From Pseudomonas sp. H9 (GTDB lineage: Bacteria > Pseudomonadota > Gammaproteobacteria > Pseudomonadales > Pseudomonadaceae), in NCBI RefSeq assembly GCF_004353925.1, contig NZ_SMOK01000005.1, forward strand, positions 62,001 to 126,000: a stretch of 64,000 bases of DNA. Reading direction: 5' to 3'. This document shows positions 48,521 to 57,684 of the stretch, one piece after another. Position numbers and translations under genes: made by a program. The notes under the pieces were generated by a model. The model did not search any database. It saw only the letters and a program-made list of their open reading frames with translations, and was not told the DNA's origin. Positions within the stretch are counted from its first letter, which is position 1; each line of letters opens with the position of its first letter.

Positions 48521-48579
48521 GTAGTACGCGATGCCGAAGTCGGGTCGCGCTACTACACAAACTCGCTGATTTTCAGGAG
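48521..48579 (+). promoter_or_regulatory. ROSE-like RNA thermometer
   Basis: Two hairpins fill the leader. Hairpin I pairs GTAGTA-CGCGA (48521-48531) with TCGCG-C-TACTAC (48545-48556). Hairpin II, CTC-G-CTGA/TCAG-GAG (48562-48579), hides the AGGAG ribosome site and has the single bulged G opposite it, which is the ROSE hallmark. Melting on heating would free translation of the small heat-shock protein. This matches the known design of Pseudomonas ibpA leaders. Confidence 0.85.
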
Positions 48580-48586
48580 ATGTACC

Positions 48587-49033
48587 ATGACTACTGCTTT
48601 TTCTCTGGCTCCACTGTTCCGTCATTCCGTAGGCTTCGACCGTTTCAACGACCTGTTCGAATCTGCGGCACGTAACGAGGCGGGTAGCAGCTACCCACCC
48701 TACAACGTTGAAAAACATGGCGATGACCACTATCGAATTGTCGTTGCTGCAGCTGGTTTCCAAGAGCAGGATCTGGACCTGCAAGTGGAAAAAGGCGTCT
48801 TGACCGTTACTGGCGGTAAGCGTGAAGGCAACGGCGAAAGCGTCACCTACTTGCATCAGGGCATTGCCCAGCGGGCGTTCAAACTGTCGTTCCGCCTGGC
48901 CGACCATATCGAGGTCAAGGCCGCAGCGCTGGCCAACGGCCTGCTCAGCATCGACCTGCTGCGCATCGTGCCGGAAGAAGCCAAGGCCAAACGTATCCCG
49001 ATCAATGGGGATAGCAAGCCTGCGTTGAACTGA
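48587..49033 (+). CDS. ibpA: Small heat-shock protein, Hsp20/IbpA type
   Basis: A 148-residue alpha-crystallin-domain chaperone that holds unfolded proteins. The N-terminal SLAPLFRHSVGFDRFNDLFE is typical of IbpA. The crystallin domain spans about 38-125 (YRIVVAAAGFQEQDLDLQVEKGVLTVTG). The C-terminal IxI-type anchor appears as RIPINGD. Heat control at both transcription (sigma-32 promoter) and translation (RNA thermometer) is visible upstream. A terminator follows. Confidence 0.95.
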   Translation: MTTAFSLAPLFRHSVGFDRFNDLFESAARNEAGSSYPPYNVEKHGDDHYRIVVAAAGFQEQDLDLQVEKGVLTVTGGKREGNGESVTYLHQGIAQRAFKLSFRLADHIEVKAAALANGLLSIDLLRIVPEEAKAKRIPINGDSKPALN

Positions 49034-49046
49034 GTGCGGTGATGTG

Positions 49047-49078
49047 AAAAAGAGGGCACCTTCGGGTGCCCTTTTTTT
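49047..49078 (+). terminator. Terminator of ibpA
   Basis: AGGGCACC-TTCG-GGTGCCCT hairpin with a stable UUCG loop followed by seven T, 19 bases after the stop. Confidence 0.92.
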
Positions 49079-49409
49079 GGTTCTTCACGAATTGTCGGGG
49101 AGTAATTGGCTTTGGCTTTGGCTTTGGCTTTGGCTTTGAGCGCTGTGGGCTTATCCGTTCGGTGTGGTGGCTCCTCAGGCCCCTTCCGCCTTTACGGCGG
49201 CTGACTTTTTTCTTGGAAAAAGTCAGCAAAACCGCCGGCTCCTGCATCCGGCCCTACGCTGCGCTTCGGGTCCCTTCGCTCCGGCGCCCTCCAGGCCCGC
49301 GCGGCCTACGACTTGCTACGCAAGTCTACATCTCGCGCCTTCGGCACAGCCGAAGGGTGCTTACGCACCTGGCCCTCCAGGCACCTCCACTCAGCCTCCT
49401 GAAGTCGCA
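49073..49409 (+). repeat. Inverted repeat element, copy A
   Basis: This copy begins with the TTCTTCACGAATTGTCGGGG block and ends with CCTCCACTCAGCCTCCTGAAG. It contains a hexamer tandem repeat (49108-49137), a palindrome CTGACTTTTTTCTTGG... (49201-49226) and a G/C-rich block CCGGCTCCTGCATCCGG... Its core (about 49284-49383) is different from that of copy B. Confidence 0.85.
49108..49137 (+). repeat. Hexamer tandem repeat (GGCTTT)5
   Basis: Five exact copies of GGCTTT within copy A. In copy B the matching place has only about two units of the related GGATTT, so the array length varies between copies. Confidence 0.95.
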
Positions 49410-49453
49410 AAGTTACGGGCAGCGCCTGCACTGGCGGTATCTTCGATAGCGGC

Positions 49454-49488
49454 AAGCTTGAAGCTCCAAGCTTGAAGCTTGAAGCTTT
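49454..49488 (+). repeat. Heptamer tandem repeat (AAGCTTG)5
   Basis: Five 7-base units with two variants (AAGCTTG, AAGCTCC, AAGCTTG, AAGCTTG, AAGCTTT), placed between the facing copies A and B. Confidence 0.93.
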
Positions 49489-49518
49489 TGTGGACTCGAT
49501 AATCCAGACGCTGCGGTC

Positions 49519-49823
49519 TGCGACTTCAGGAGGCCTAGTGGAGGTATTGCGTAGTGAGGTGACGGGCAGGAGCCCGTCAAGCGCTTCGGGCCATGGATGG
49601 CCCGTTAGCGCGGTCCTCACGGGAGCAACACCGGAAGGAGGGAACCCGGAGCGCAGCGTAGGGCCGGATGCAGGAGCCAGCGGTTTTGCTGACTTTTTCC
49701 AAGAAAAAAGTCAGACGCCGTAAAGGCGGAAGGGGCCAGTGGTGCCAGCACGCCAAACGGATAAGCTCACAGCGTTCAAATCCAAATCCAATACTCCCCG
49801 ATAATCCGTGAAGAATCTTTTTT
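49519..49823 (-). repeat. Inverted repeat element, copy B
   Basis: Read on the minus strand this repeats copy A: TTCTTCACGGATTATCGGGG at its outer end, the CTGACTTTTT palindrome (49689-49714), the block with CTCCTGCATCCGGCCC, and the inner end CCTCCACTAGGCCTCCTGAAG. The core (about 49545-49630) is unlike copy A. The two copies face each other around 110 bases. Confidence 0.85.
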
Positions 49824-49852
49824 TGGGTTCTTCTCGGATTGTCGGGGCCTTG
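49818..49852 (+). repeat. Truncated third copy of the repeat start
   Basis: TTTTTTTGGGTTCTTCTCGG followed by ATTGTCGGGGCCTTGG resembles the first 35 bases of copy A in the same orientation, then stops. It directly abuts copy B. Confidence 0.6.
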
Positions 49853-49888
49853 GGTGGTGTGGCGGCCTTTAAGCCGCCGGCCCTACCA

Positions 49889-49958
49889 GTAGGAGCGGGC
49901 TTGCCCCGCGAAGCGATTTGGCATGCAAAACCCAATCGCGGGGCAAGCCCGCTCCTAC
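49889..49958. repeat. Paired REP element
   Basis: Inverted GTAGGAGCGGGCTTGCCCCG arms, between the repeat element and the end of the GGDEF/EAL gene. Confidence 0.92.
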
Positions 49959-49975
49959 CGAGATAAGCTGTACTC

Positions 49976-52900
49976 TTACATCGCTGGGGCTTCCAGCAGC
50001 AACCGCCGGAACTCAACCAGCGGCAGCGGTCGGCTGTGTAGATAGCCTTGGTACAAATGGCACCCCAGTCGTTCCAGAAACGCCAACTGCTCGGTCAATT
50101 CCACCCCTTCAGCAATCACCGCCAGTTCCAGGCTGCGTGCCATGGCGACGATGGCACGCACAATTTCGGCGTCGTTGGGGTCCACTGGCGCGTCGCGCAC
50201 GAACGACTGGTCGATTTTCAAGGCATCCACCGGCAGGCGTTTGAGGTAGGTCAGCGACGAATACCCAGTGCCAAAATCGTCCATGGCGAAGCTCACCCCA
50301 TAGCGCTTGAGTTCACGCATTTTGTTGATGGTGTCTTCCAGGTTCTGGATAACGATGCCTTCGGTGATTTCCAGTTTGAGCATGTGGTACGGCAGGCCAA
50401 AGTCGTCCAGGCTGCGCAGTACCCGTTCGACAAAGTCATTCTGGCGAAACTGCCGCGGGCTGATGTTAACGCACAGGCTGAAGTCGTCAGCCTCGATCAG
50501 GTGGTCGCGCAACATGCCGGCGCAGGCATCGCAGGCTTCGTCGAGTATCCAACTGCCAACCTCCAGGATCAGGCCGCTCTCTTCCAACACCTGGATGAAC
50601 TGTGAAGGCGGCTGCTGGCCCAACTGCGGGTGGTGCCAGCGCAACAATACCTCGGCGCCGACAATGTGGTTGTCGCGGGCATCGACCTGCGGCTGGAAGT
50701 GCAGGGCCAGTTCGCCTCGGGCCAGGGCCATGCGCAAGTCGCTCTCCATGCGCAGGCGCTCGCTGGCGGCTTTTTGCATGGTGGTGTGAAACAGTTGAGT
50801 GGTGTTGCGCCCAGAATCCTTGGCCCGGTACAGGGCAATGTCGGCCCGCTTGAGCAGGTCGGCCGGGGTCGAGCCATGATCGGGTATCAGTGCTACGCCG
50901 ATGCTGGGCGTCACTTGCAGGCGCTGACCATCAAGGAACATCGGTTCAGCCAGCAGTTCGCGCAGGGTATCGGCCAGCTCGCGGACTTTCTCTGTAACTT
51001 CGTCGCGGCTGCCGTCCAGGCCGCTAAGCAACACCACGAACTCATCACCACCCAGGCGCGCCACGGTATCTTCCATGCGTACGCTGGCTTCCAGGCGCGC
51101 GGTGATGATCTTCAGCACGGTGTCGCCTACGGGGTGGCCGAGGGAGTCATTGATGTGCTTGAAGTGGTCGAGATCGAGAAACAACAGCGCACCACGCAGA
51201 TTGTGGCGTTTGAGCAGGGCAATCTGCTGGCTCAGGCGGTCCATCAGCAGGGCGCGGTTGGGCAGGTTGGTCAGCGGGTCGTGGTAGGCCAGGTGACGGA
51301 TCTGCGCCTGGGCGTTTTTCAACTGGCTGACGTCACGGGCGGTAAGCAGCAGGCAGTGGGTTTCATTGAGCGTAATCGGCTCGATCGACACCTCAACGGT
51401 GAGGATATCGCCGCGCTTGTTGCGCCCGAGCATTTCCCGGTGGTGTACGCGGCCCCGGTCCTGTAACTCGGCGATCAGCATGGAGCGCTGTTTGTCATCC
51501 GCCCAGATACCGATCTCGTACACGGTGCGGCCGATTACCTCGCTGGCGCTGTAACCGGTGAGGCGACAGAAGCCGTCATTGATCTCCAGGTAGCGGCCGC
51601 TGACCAACTCGGTGATGGTGATGGCGTCGGGGCTGGAGTGGAATGCCTTGGCGAACTTTTCTTCGCTGGCCTTGAGTGCCGCTTCGGCGCGTTGTTGCTG
51701 GGTTATGTCGCGCAGGGTGGTGACGCTGCAGGCCTGGTCGTCGACTTTGATCAGGCGACTGGAAATCACGCAGGTCAGTGGTTGCCCGTCCTTGTGGTTG
51801 ACCACCACCGCGACGTTGTTCAGGGCTTCGTCGCGGATCACCTGTTCGATACGTCGGGCGCGCCCGGCGGACTCGCCCCACAGCCCGACTTCTTCGGCGC
51901 TACGACCGATGACCTGAGAGGCGTCCCAACCGAAGGTTTGGGTGAAGGCCGGATTGATTTCGATGAACTGACCGTTGTCCTGACGCGTCACACAGATCGG
52001 GTCCGGGCTGGCCTGAAACAAACTGGCGAATTTTTCTTCTGAACTGGTCAGGCGCTGCTCGCGTTCGACTTGGTCGGTGATGTCGAGCAGGGTGCCCGCC
52101 ATGCGCAACGGGTTGCCCTGTTCGTCGCGGTACAGGCGCGCGCGGCTTTCGATGTAGCGTGAAGTGCCGTTTTCCAGTTGCACCTGATAGGTGATCTGGT
52201 AATTGTCGGCCGGGCCTTCGCGCAGGCTGCGGTAGGCCTTGCGCATGCTGCTGCGTTCTTGTTCGGGCACTCCTTCGAAAAACGCGTCGAACGACTCATG
52301 AAATGGCTCGGCTTTCATCCCGTGCAGTTCGGCTGCGCGAGCCGAGCCGTAAAGCATGCCGCTGGGTATATGCCAATCCCAGGTGCCGAGCTGGGCAGAG
52401 TCCAGGGCCAGGTCGAGGCGTTCCTGGCTGTCGCGCAGGGCTTGGTCAGCGCGTTTGCGCTCGCTGGTGTCGACGAAGGTGCTGAGCAGGTAAACCGTGC
52501 CTTCGAGCTCGATGTTCTGGGTACTGAGAATGCCGTCGTGCACCTTGCCGTTACTGGCACAGAACTGCACCTCCAGCGTCACCGGGCCGCTGGTGCTGCG
52601 TGTGGCATCAAGGACCAATTGGCGTTGGTTGGGGTTGGCCCACAGGCCGAGCTCGATGGTGGTCTTGTTGATCACCTGGTGGCCGGGCCAGCCCAGGGTT
52701 TGCTCGAAGTGTTGATTGACTTCGTAAATCAAGCCATCGGCTCGGCGGGTCAACAACACGACATTGGGGCTGAGGTGAAACAGTGTGGCGAAGCGCTTTT
52801 CCGAGTTGATCAGTGCGGTTTCGCGTTCGCGCTGGCGGGTGATTTCGCGGATAACGCCGATCATCTGTGGGCGTCCGTGTTTATCCTTGGCCATGCTGCC

Positions 52901-53269
52901 GTTGATTTCCAGCCAGTGCAGGCTACCGTCGGGCCAGCGGATACGGTGGCGCAGGGCCTGTTCCACCGGCTCACCGTTGAGCACTGCATGAAACGCTTGC
53001 AAGGTGCGGGCACGGTCTTCAACCGGCAGCAGGTCAAGGTAGTCCACGTCATTTGGCAGCGGCAGTTGCGGGTCGAAGCCGAACAACGCCTGGGTTCCCC
53101 GCGACCAGCTGATGTGCCCGGTTTCAACGTCCCAGAACCAGGCGCCCAGATGCGCGCCATTCAACGCCGCCAGGAGTTGCGGTGCATTTTCCCAGGTTTG
53201 CTCCAACACCTGGGGGTCTGCCGAGTGGATACGCGGCAGACGCGGAAAGCGATTTGCTGATTTGGGCAT
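49976..53269 (-). CDS. Five-PAS GGDEF/EAL cyclic-di-GMP protein
   Basis: A 1097-residue cytoplasmic signalling protein with no membrane segment. Five PAS/PAC units fill roughly residues 20-670, each ending in a DITxQ or DxS-type linker (REITRQRERE, DTSERKRADQ, DITDQVEREQ, DITQQQRAEA, DVSQLKNAQ). The GGDEF domain keeps GGDEF (about 739-743) and the inhibitory I-site RMED five residues before it. The EAL domain has EVLLRW in place of EALLRW (about 870) but keeps NISPRQF, DDFGTGYSSL and the final EGVE. It may therefore make, break or sense c-di-GMP. I prefer the ATG at 53269; a GTG at 53296 has its AAGGA only one base away. No partner gene is nearby. Confidence 0.92.
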   Translation of the reverse strand: MPKSANRFPRLPRIHSADPQVLEQTWENAPQLLAALNGAHLGAWFWDVETGHISWSRGTQALFGFDPQLPLPNDVDYLDLLPVEDRARTLQAFHAVLNGEPVEQALRHRIRWPDGSLHWLEINGSMAKDKHGRPQMIGVIREITRQRERETALINSEKRFATLFHLSPNVVLLTRRADGLIYEVNQHFEQTLGWPGHQVINKTTIELGLWANPNQRQLVLDATRSTSGPVTLEVQFCASNGKVHDGILSTQNIELEGTVYLLSTFVDTSERKRADQALRDSQERLDLALDSAQLGTWDWHIPSGMLYGSARAAELHGMKAEPFHESFDAFFEGVPEQERSSMRKAYRSLREGPADNYQITYQVQLENGTSRYIESRARLYRDEQGNPLRMAGTLLDITDQVEREQRLTSSEEKFASLFQASPDPICVTRQDNGQFIEINPAFTQTFGWDASQVIGRSAEEVGLWGESAGRARRIEQVIRDEALNNVAVVVNHKDGQPLTCVISSRLIKVDDQACSVTTLRDITQQQRAEAALKASEEKFAKAFHSSPDAITITELVSGRYLEINDGFCRLTGYSASEVIGRTVYEIGIWADDKQRSMLIAELQDRGRVHHREMLGRNKRGDILTVEVSIEPITLNETHCLLLTARDVSQLKNAQAQIRHLAYHDPLTNLPNRALLMDRLSQQIALLKRHNLRGALLFLDLDHFKHINDSLGHPVGDTVLKIITARLEASVRMEDTVARLGGDEFVVLLSGLDGSRDEVTEKVRELADTLRELLAEPMFLDGQRLQVTPSIGVALIPDHGSTPADLLKRADIALYRAKDSGRNTTQLFHTTMQKAASERLRMESDLRMALARGELALHFQPQVDARDNHIVGAEVLLRWHHPQLGQQPPSQFIQVLEESGLILEVGSWILDEACDACAGMLRDHLIEADDFSLCVNISPRQFRQNDFVERVLRSLDDFGLPYHMLKLEITEGIVIQNLEDTINKMRELKRYGVSFAMDDFGTGYSSLTYLKRLPVDALKIDQSFVRDAPVDPNDAEIVRAIVAMARSLELAVIAEGVELTEQLAFLERLGCHLYQGYLHSRPLPLVEFRRLLLEAPAM

Positions 53270-53323
53270 CGATACCAGACCTTTGGCAGATGACACGTCC
53301 TTGATGGTCGTACAGACCGGGTT

Positions 53324-54214
53324 TTACCTCTGTGGCTCAGGGTTGCTTGCGTGGCTGTCGAGCAGTGCCATAAAGGCTTTGGCTGCGTTCGATAATGTTC
53401 GCTCGGTGTGCAGAATGTAGCCTAGCTGCCGCGAAAGCTGTACGCCTGGCAAAGCGATAGGCGCAACTTGCTCGTCGAGCATGGTTCGCGGCAGTACGCT
53501 CCAGGCCAGGCCGATGGAAACCATCATCTTGATGGTTTCCAGGTAGTTGGTGCTCATGGCGATGTTCGGGGTCAGCCCTTGGGCTTCGAACAGGCGTTGA
53601 ACAATATGGTGCGTAAAGGTGTTGCCGCCGGGAAATACCGCCGGGTGATGGGCAACGTCGGCCAGACTCACTGCGCCTTTGCATGCCAGTGGGTGCTCAG
53701 GGGCGGCGACGAAGTCCAGCAAGTCATCCCACACCGGCACGGCCTTAACCAGCGCGTGGGGCTCGGGGGCGAGGGTAATCACGGCAATTTCGGCGCGGCC
53801 ATGGAGCACTTCGTCGTAGGCAGCTTCTGAATCCAGAAACTCGATATCAAGTGCGACGGCCGGGTATTGGCGGGTGAAAGCCCGCAAAACCGGGGGCAGC
53901 CGGTGCAGACCAATATGGTGGCTGGTTGCCAGGGTCAGGCGACCTGTCACTTCGCCGGTGAGATTGCTCAGCGCGCGGCGAGTATCATCCAGCACGTTGA
54001 TGATCTGGTAGGCGCGCGGTAACAGCGCGCGACCGGCTTCGGTCAGGTTCACTTCGCGGCCAAGCCGGTCGAACAAGCGTACATCCAGTTGCTGCTCAAG
54101 CCCGGCAATACGTTTGCTGATGGCCGGTTGGGTGAGGTGCAGGCGCTCGCCTGCGCCGGAAAAGCTGCCGGATTCAGCCACGGCAATAAAGGCATTAAGG
54201 TTGGCGACGTCCAC
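53324..54214 (-). CDS. LysR family regulator next to leuCD
   Basis: A 296-residue LysR-type activator or repressor. The N-terminal helix-turn-helix includes FIAVAESGSFSGAGERL and LTQPAISKRI. The effector domain starts near residue 90. I chose the GTG at 54214 with GAGGA upstream, because relatives start with DxANLNAFIA; a TTG nine codons earlier is the only alternative. It is divergent from leuC, with a T-N11-A palindrome between, so it probably controls leuCD in response to a pathway intermediate. That role is inferred from position. Confidence 0.9.
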   Translation of the reverse strand: MDVANLNAFIAVAESGSFSGAGERLHLTQPAISKRIAGLEQQLDVRLFDRLGREVNLTEAGRALLPRAYQIINVLDDTRRALSNLTGEVTGRLTLATSHHIGLHRLPPVLRAFTRQYPAVALDIEFLDSEAAYDEVLHGRAEIAVITLAPEPHALVKAVPVWDDLLDFVAAPEHPLACKGAVSLADVAHHPAVFPGGNTFTHHIVQRLFEAQGLTPNIAMSTNYLETIKMMVSIGLAWSVLPRTMLDEQVAPIALPGVQLSRQLGYILHTERTLSNAAKAFMALLDSHASNPEPQR

Positions 54215-54257
54215 TGCTTTGCATTCCTCTTGGTTATCCAAAGCATAAAAATTATGA

Positions 54258-54273
54258 ATTTGAGTTATTCAAT
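54258..54273. promoter_or_regulatory. LysR-type binding site between LysR gene and leuC
   Basis: ATTTGAGTTATTCAAT is an imperfect palindrome (TTGA-N5-TCAA) that contains the T-N11-A pattern typical of LysR-type operators. It lies in the 131-base space between the divergent genes. Confidence 0.45.
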
Positions 54274-54345
54274 CTACCGTCATAGCATCGTCCGTACAAG
54301 CCAAGTGGTTATTGGCATAGAAAGACGCTGATGAGGAACAGTCTG

Positions 54346-55779
54346 ATGGCCGGCAAAACGCTCTACGACAAGCTCTGGGATTCGCATTTGGTCAAACAGC
54401 GCGACGATGGTTCGGCGCTGATCTACATCGACCGTCACATCATTCACGAAGTGACGTCGCCGCAAGCCTTCGAAGGCCTGCGCCTGGCCAACCGCAAACC
54501 CTGGCGCATCGATGCCAACATCGCCACGCCGGATCACAACGTGCCGACCACCCCTGAGCGCAAGGGCGGTATCGACGCCATTGTCGATCAGGTGTCGCGC
54601 TTGCAGGTGCAGACCCTCGATGAAAACTGCGACGAGTACGGCATCACTGAGTTCAAGATGAACGATGTGCGCCAGGGCATCGTCCACGTCATCGGCCCGG
54701 AGCAGGGCGCAACCTTGCCGGGCATGACCGTGGTCTGCGGTGACTCGCACACCTCAACCCACGGTGCCTTCGGCGCCCTGGCTCATGGCATCGGTACCTC
54801 GGAGGTCGAGCACGTGCTCGCCACACAATGCCTGGTGGCCAAGAAAATGAAAAACATGCTGGTGCGCGTCGAAGGCCAGTTGCCGTTTGGCGTGACCGCC
54901 AAGGACATCGTCCTGGCAGTGATCGGCAAGATCGGCACCGCCGGTGGTAACGGCCATGCGATGGAGTTCGCTGGCAGCGCGATTCGCGACCTTTCCGTTG
55001 AAGGCCGCATGACCATTTGCAACATGTCGATCGAAGCCGGTGCGCGTGTAGGCCTGGTGGCGACCGATGAAAAGACCATCGCCTACGTCAAGGGTCGTCC
55101 GTACGCGCCGAAAGGTGAGCAATGGCAGCAAGCAGTAGAGGCCTGGAAAGACTTGGTGTCTGATGCTGACGCGGTGTTCGACACCGTGGTTGAGTTGGAC
55201 GCTGCGCAAATCAAGCCGCAGGTCAGTTGGGGTACCTCGCCGGAAATGGTTCTGGCGGTTGACCAGCGCGTTCCGGATCCGGCTGCCGAGGCCGACCTGG
55301 TCAAGCGTGGCTCCATCGAACGCGCCTTGAAGTACATGGGCTTGAGCGCTAACCAAGCGATCACCGATATCCAGCTCGACCGCGTGTTCATCGGTTCGTG
55401 CACCAACTCGCGGATTGAAGATTTGCGCGCTGCTGCCGAGATCGCCAAAGGCCGCAAGGTGGCTGCGACCATCAAGCAAGCGATCGTTGTGCCAGGTTCG
55501 GGGCTGGTCAAAGCTCAGGCTGAGCAAGAAGGCCTGGACAAGATCTTCCTCGAAGCTGGTTTCGAATGGCGCGAGCCGGGTTGCTCGATGTGCCTGGCGA
55601 TGAACCCGGATCGCCTGGAGAGTGGCGAGCACTGCGCTTCGACCTCCAACCGTAACTTTGAGGGCCGTCAGGGTGCTGGCGGTCGTACCCACCTGGTGAG
55701 CCCGGCGATGGCCGCTGCCGCCGCGGTAACCGGTCGCTTTGTCGATGTTCGTGAGTTGATTCAAGGGAGTGCAGCATGA
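54346..55779 (+). CDS. leuC: 3-isopropylmalate dehydratase large subunit
   Basis: A 477-residue aconitase-family subunit that, with LeuD, isomerises isopropylmalate in leucine synthesis. The 4Fe-4S cysteines lie in [11 protein letters not shown] and [36 protein letters not shown] and [12 protein letters not shown] are present. The ATG at 54346 has GAGGA 8 bases upstream; five codons more are open before it. The stop overlaps the leuD start (ATGA), so the two subunits are made together. Confidence 0.97.
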   Translation: MAGKTLYDKLWDSHLVKQRDDGSALIYIDRHIIHEVTSPQAFEGLRLANRKPWRIDANIATPDHNVPTTPERKGGIDAIVDQVSRLQVQTLDENCDEYGITEFKMNDVRQGIVHVIGPEQGATLPGMTVVCGDSHTSTHGAFGALAHGIGTSEVEHVLATQCLVAKKMKNMLVRVEGQLPFGVTAKDIVLAVIGKIGTAGGNGHAMEFAGSAIRDLSVEGRMTICNMSIEAGARVGLVATDEKTIAYVKGRPYAPKGEQWQQAVEAWKDLVSDADAVFDTVVELDAAQIKPQVSWGTSPEMVLAVDQRVPDPAAEADLVKRGSIERALKYMGLSANQAITDIQLDRVFIGSCTNSRIEDLRAAAEIAKGRKVAATIKQAIVVPGSGLVKAQAEQEGLDKIFLEAGFEWREPGCSMCLAMNPDRLESGEHCASTSNRNFEGRQGAGGRTHLVSPAMAAAAAVTGRFVDVRELIQGSAA

Positions 55780-56420
55780 AAGCCTTTACCCAGCACACTG
55801 GCCTCGTAGCGCCTTTGGACCGTGCCAACGTCGATACCGACCAGATCATTCCCAAGCAATTTCTGAAATCGATCAAACGCACCGGTTTTGGTCCGAACCT
55901 GTTCGATGAGTGGCGTTACCTGGATGTCGGCCAGCCGTACCAGGACAACAGCAAACGCCCGAAGAACCCGGACTTCGTCCTCAACCATGACCGTTATCAG
56001 GGCGCCAGCGTGTTGCTGGCCCGTGAAAACTTTGGTTGTGGCTCCAGCCGTGAGCATGCACCGTGGGCCCTTGAGGAATACGGCTTTCGCAGCATCATCG
56101 CGCCGAGCTATGCCGACATTTTCTTTAACAACAGCTTCAAGAACGGTTTACTGCCGATCATCCTCAGCGATGAGGAAGTCGACGAGTTGTTCAAGCAGGT
56201 AGAAGCCGACCCAGGCTATCAATTGACAATCGATCTGCAGGCGCAGACCGTGACCCGTCCTGATGGCAAGGTGCTGAGCTTCGAAATCGACGCCTTCCGC
56301 AAGCACTGCTTGCTCAATGGCTTGGACGATATCGGCCTGACCTTGCAAGACCGCGACGCCATAGAAGCATTCGAAGGCAAGCACCGGGCAAGCCAGCCCT
56401 GGTTGTTCCGCGATGTTTGA
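55776..56420 (+). CDS. leuD: 3-isopropylmalate dehydratase small subunit
   Basis: A 214-residue swivel domain subunit of isopropylmalate isomerase. [30 protein letters not shown] and [11 protein letters not shown] are the LeuD marks. It begins inside leuC. It is followed by a 113-base space with a REP hairpin in place of the methyltransferase gene found there in other pseudomonads. Confidence 0.97.
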   Translation: MKAFTQHTGLVAPLDRANVDTDQIIPKQFLKSIKRTGFGPNLFDEWRYLDVGQPYQDNSKRPKNPDFVLNHDRYQGASVLLARENFGCGSSREHAPWALEEYGFRSIIAPSYADIFFNNSFKNGLLPIILSDEEVDELFKQVEADPGYQLTIDLQAQTVTRPDGKVLSFEIDAFRKHCLLNGLDDIGLTLQDRDAIEAFEGKHRASQPWLFRDV

Positions 56421-56428
56421 TTGAAGTC

Positions 56429-56467
56429 ATCGCGGGGCAAGCCCGCTCCCACAGCTTGCCCCGCGAT
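56429..56467. repeat. Short REP hairpin between leuD and leuB
   Basis: ATCGCGGGGCAAGC and GCTTGCCCCGCGAT pair at the two ends of a 39-base stretch. It is a shortened form of the REP pair, with only CCGCTCCCACA between the arms. Confidence 0.85.
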
Positions 56468-56533
56468 ACCGGCGCCAAGTATTTTTCCGGCAGGCCAACA
56501 CGGCCTGTCGCTTGATTCGAACAAGAGGAACCC

Positions 56534-57616
<1,083 letters not shown>

Positions 57617-57684
57617 TCTCTCGGGCCCGCTGCTGTTTTTCCTTGTGAAGCAGCGGCCCACTTTTTAGCAAAGGTGCAGTTGCG

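Larger units (their letters stand above)
49034..49975. other. Large intergenic region filled by repeats
   Basis: About 940 bases between ibpA and the GGDEF/EAL gene. It holds the ibpA terminator, two facing copies of a 305-337 bp repeat with tandem 6-bp and 7-bp repeats, a third truncated start of the same repeat, and a REP pair. Several open frames up to 127 codons exist here on both strands, but they lie in overlapping frames of the repeat, and I do not call them genes. Confidence 0.75.

Noticed and set aside
49066..49449. A 127-codon frame in repeat copy A that looks like small hypothetical proteins often annotated in Pseudomonas
   Set aside because: The frame is broken in copy B, overlaps a terminator and a hexamer array, and competes with other open frames of the same repeat. 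I treat it as repeat sequence rather than a gene.
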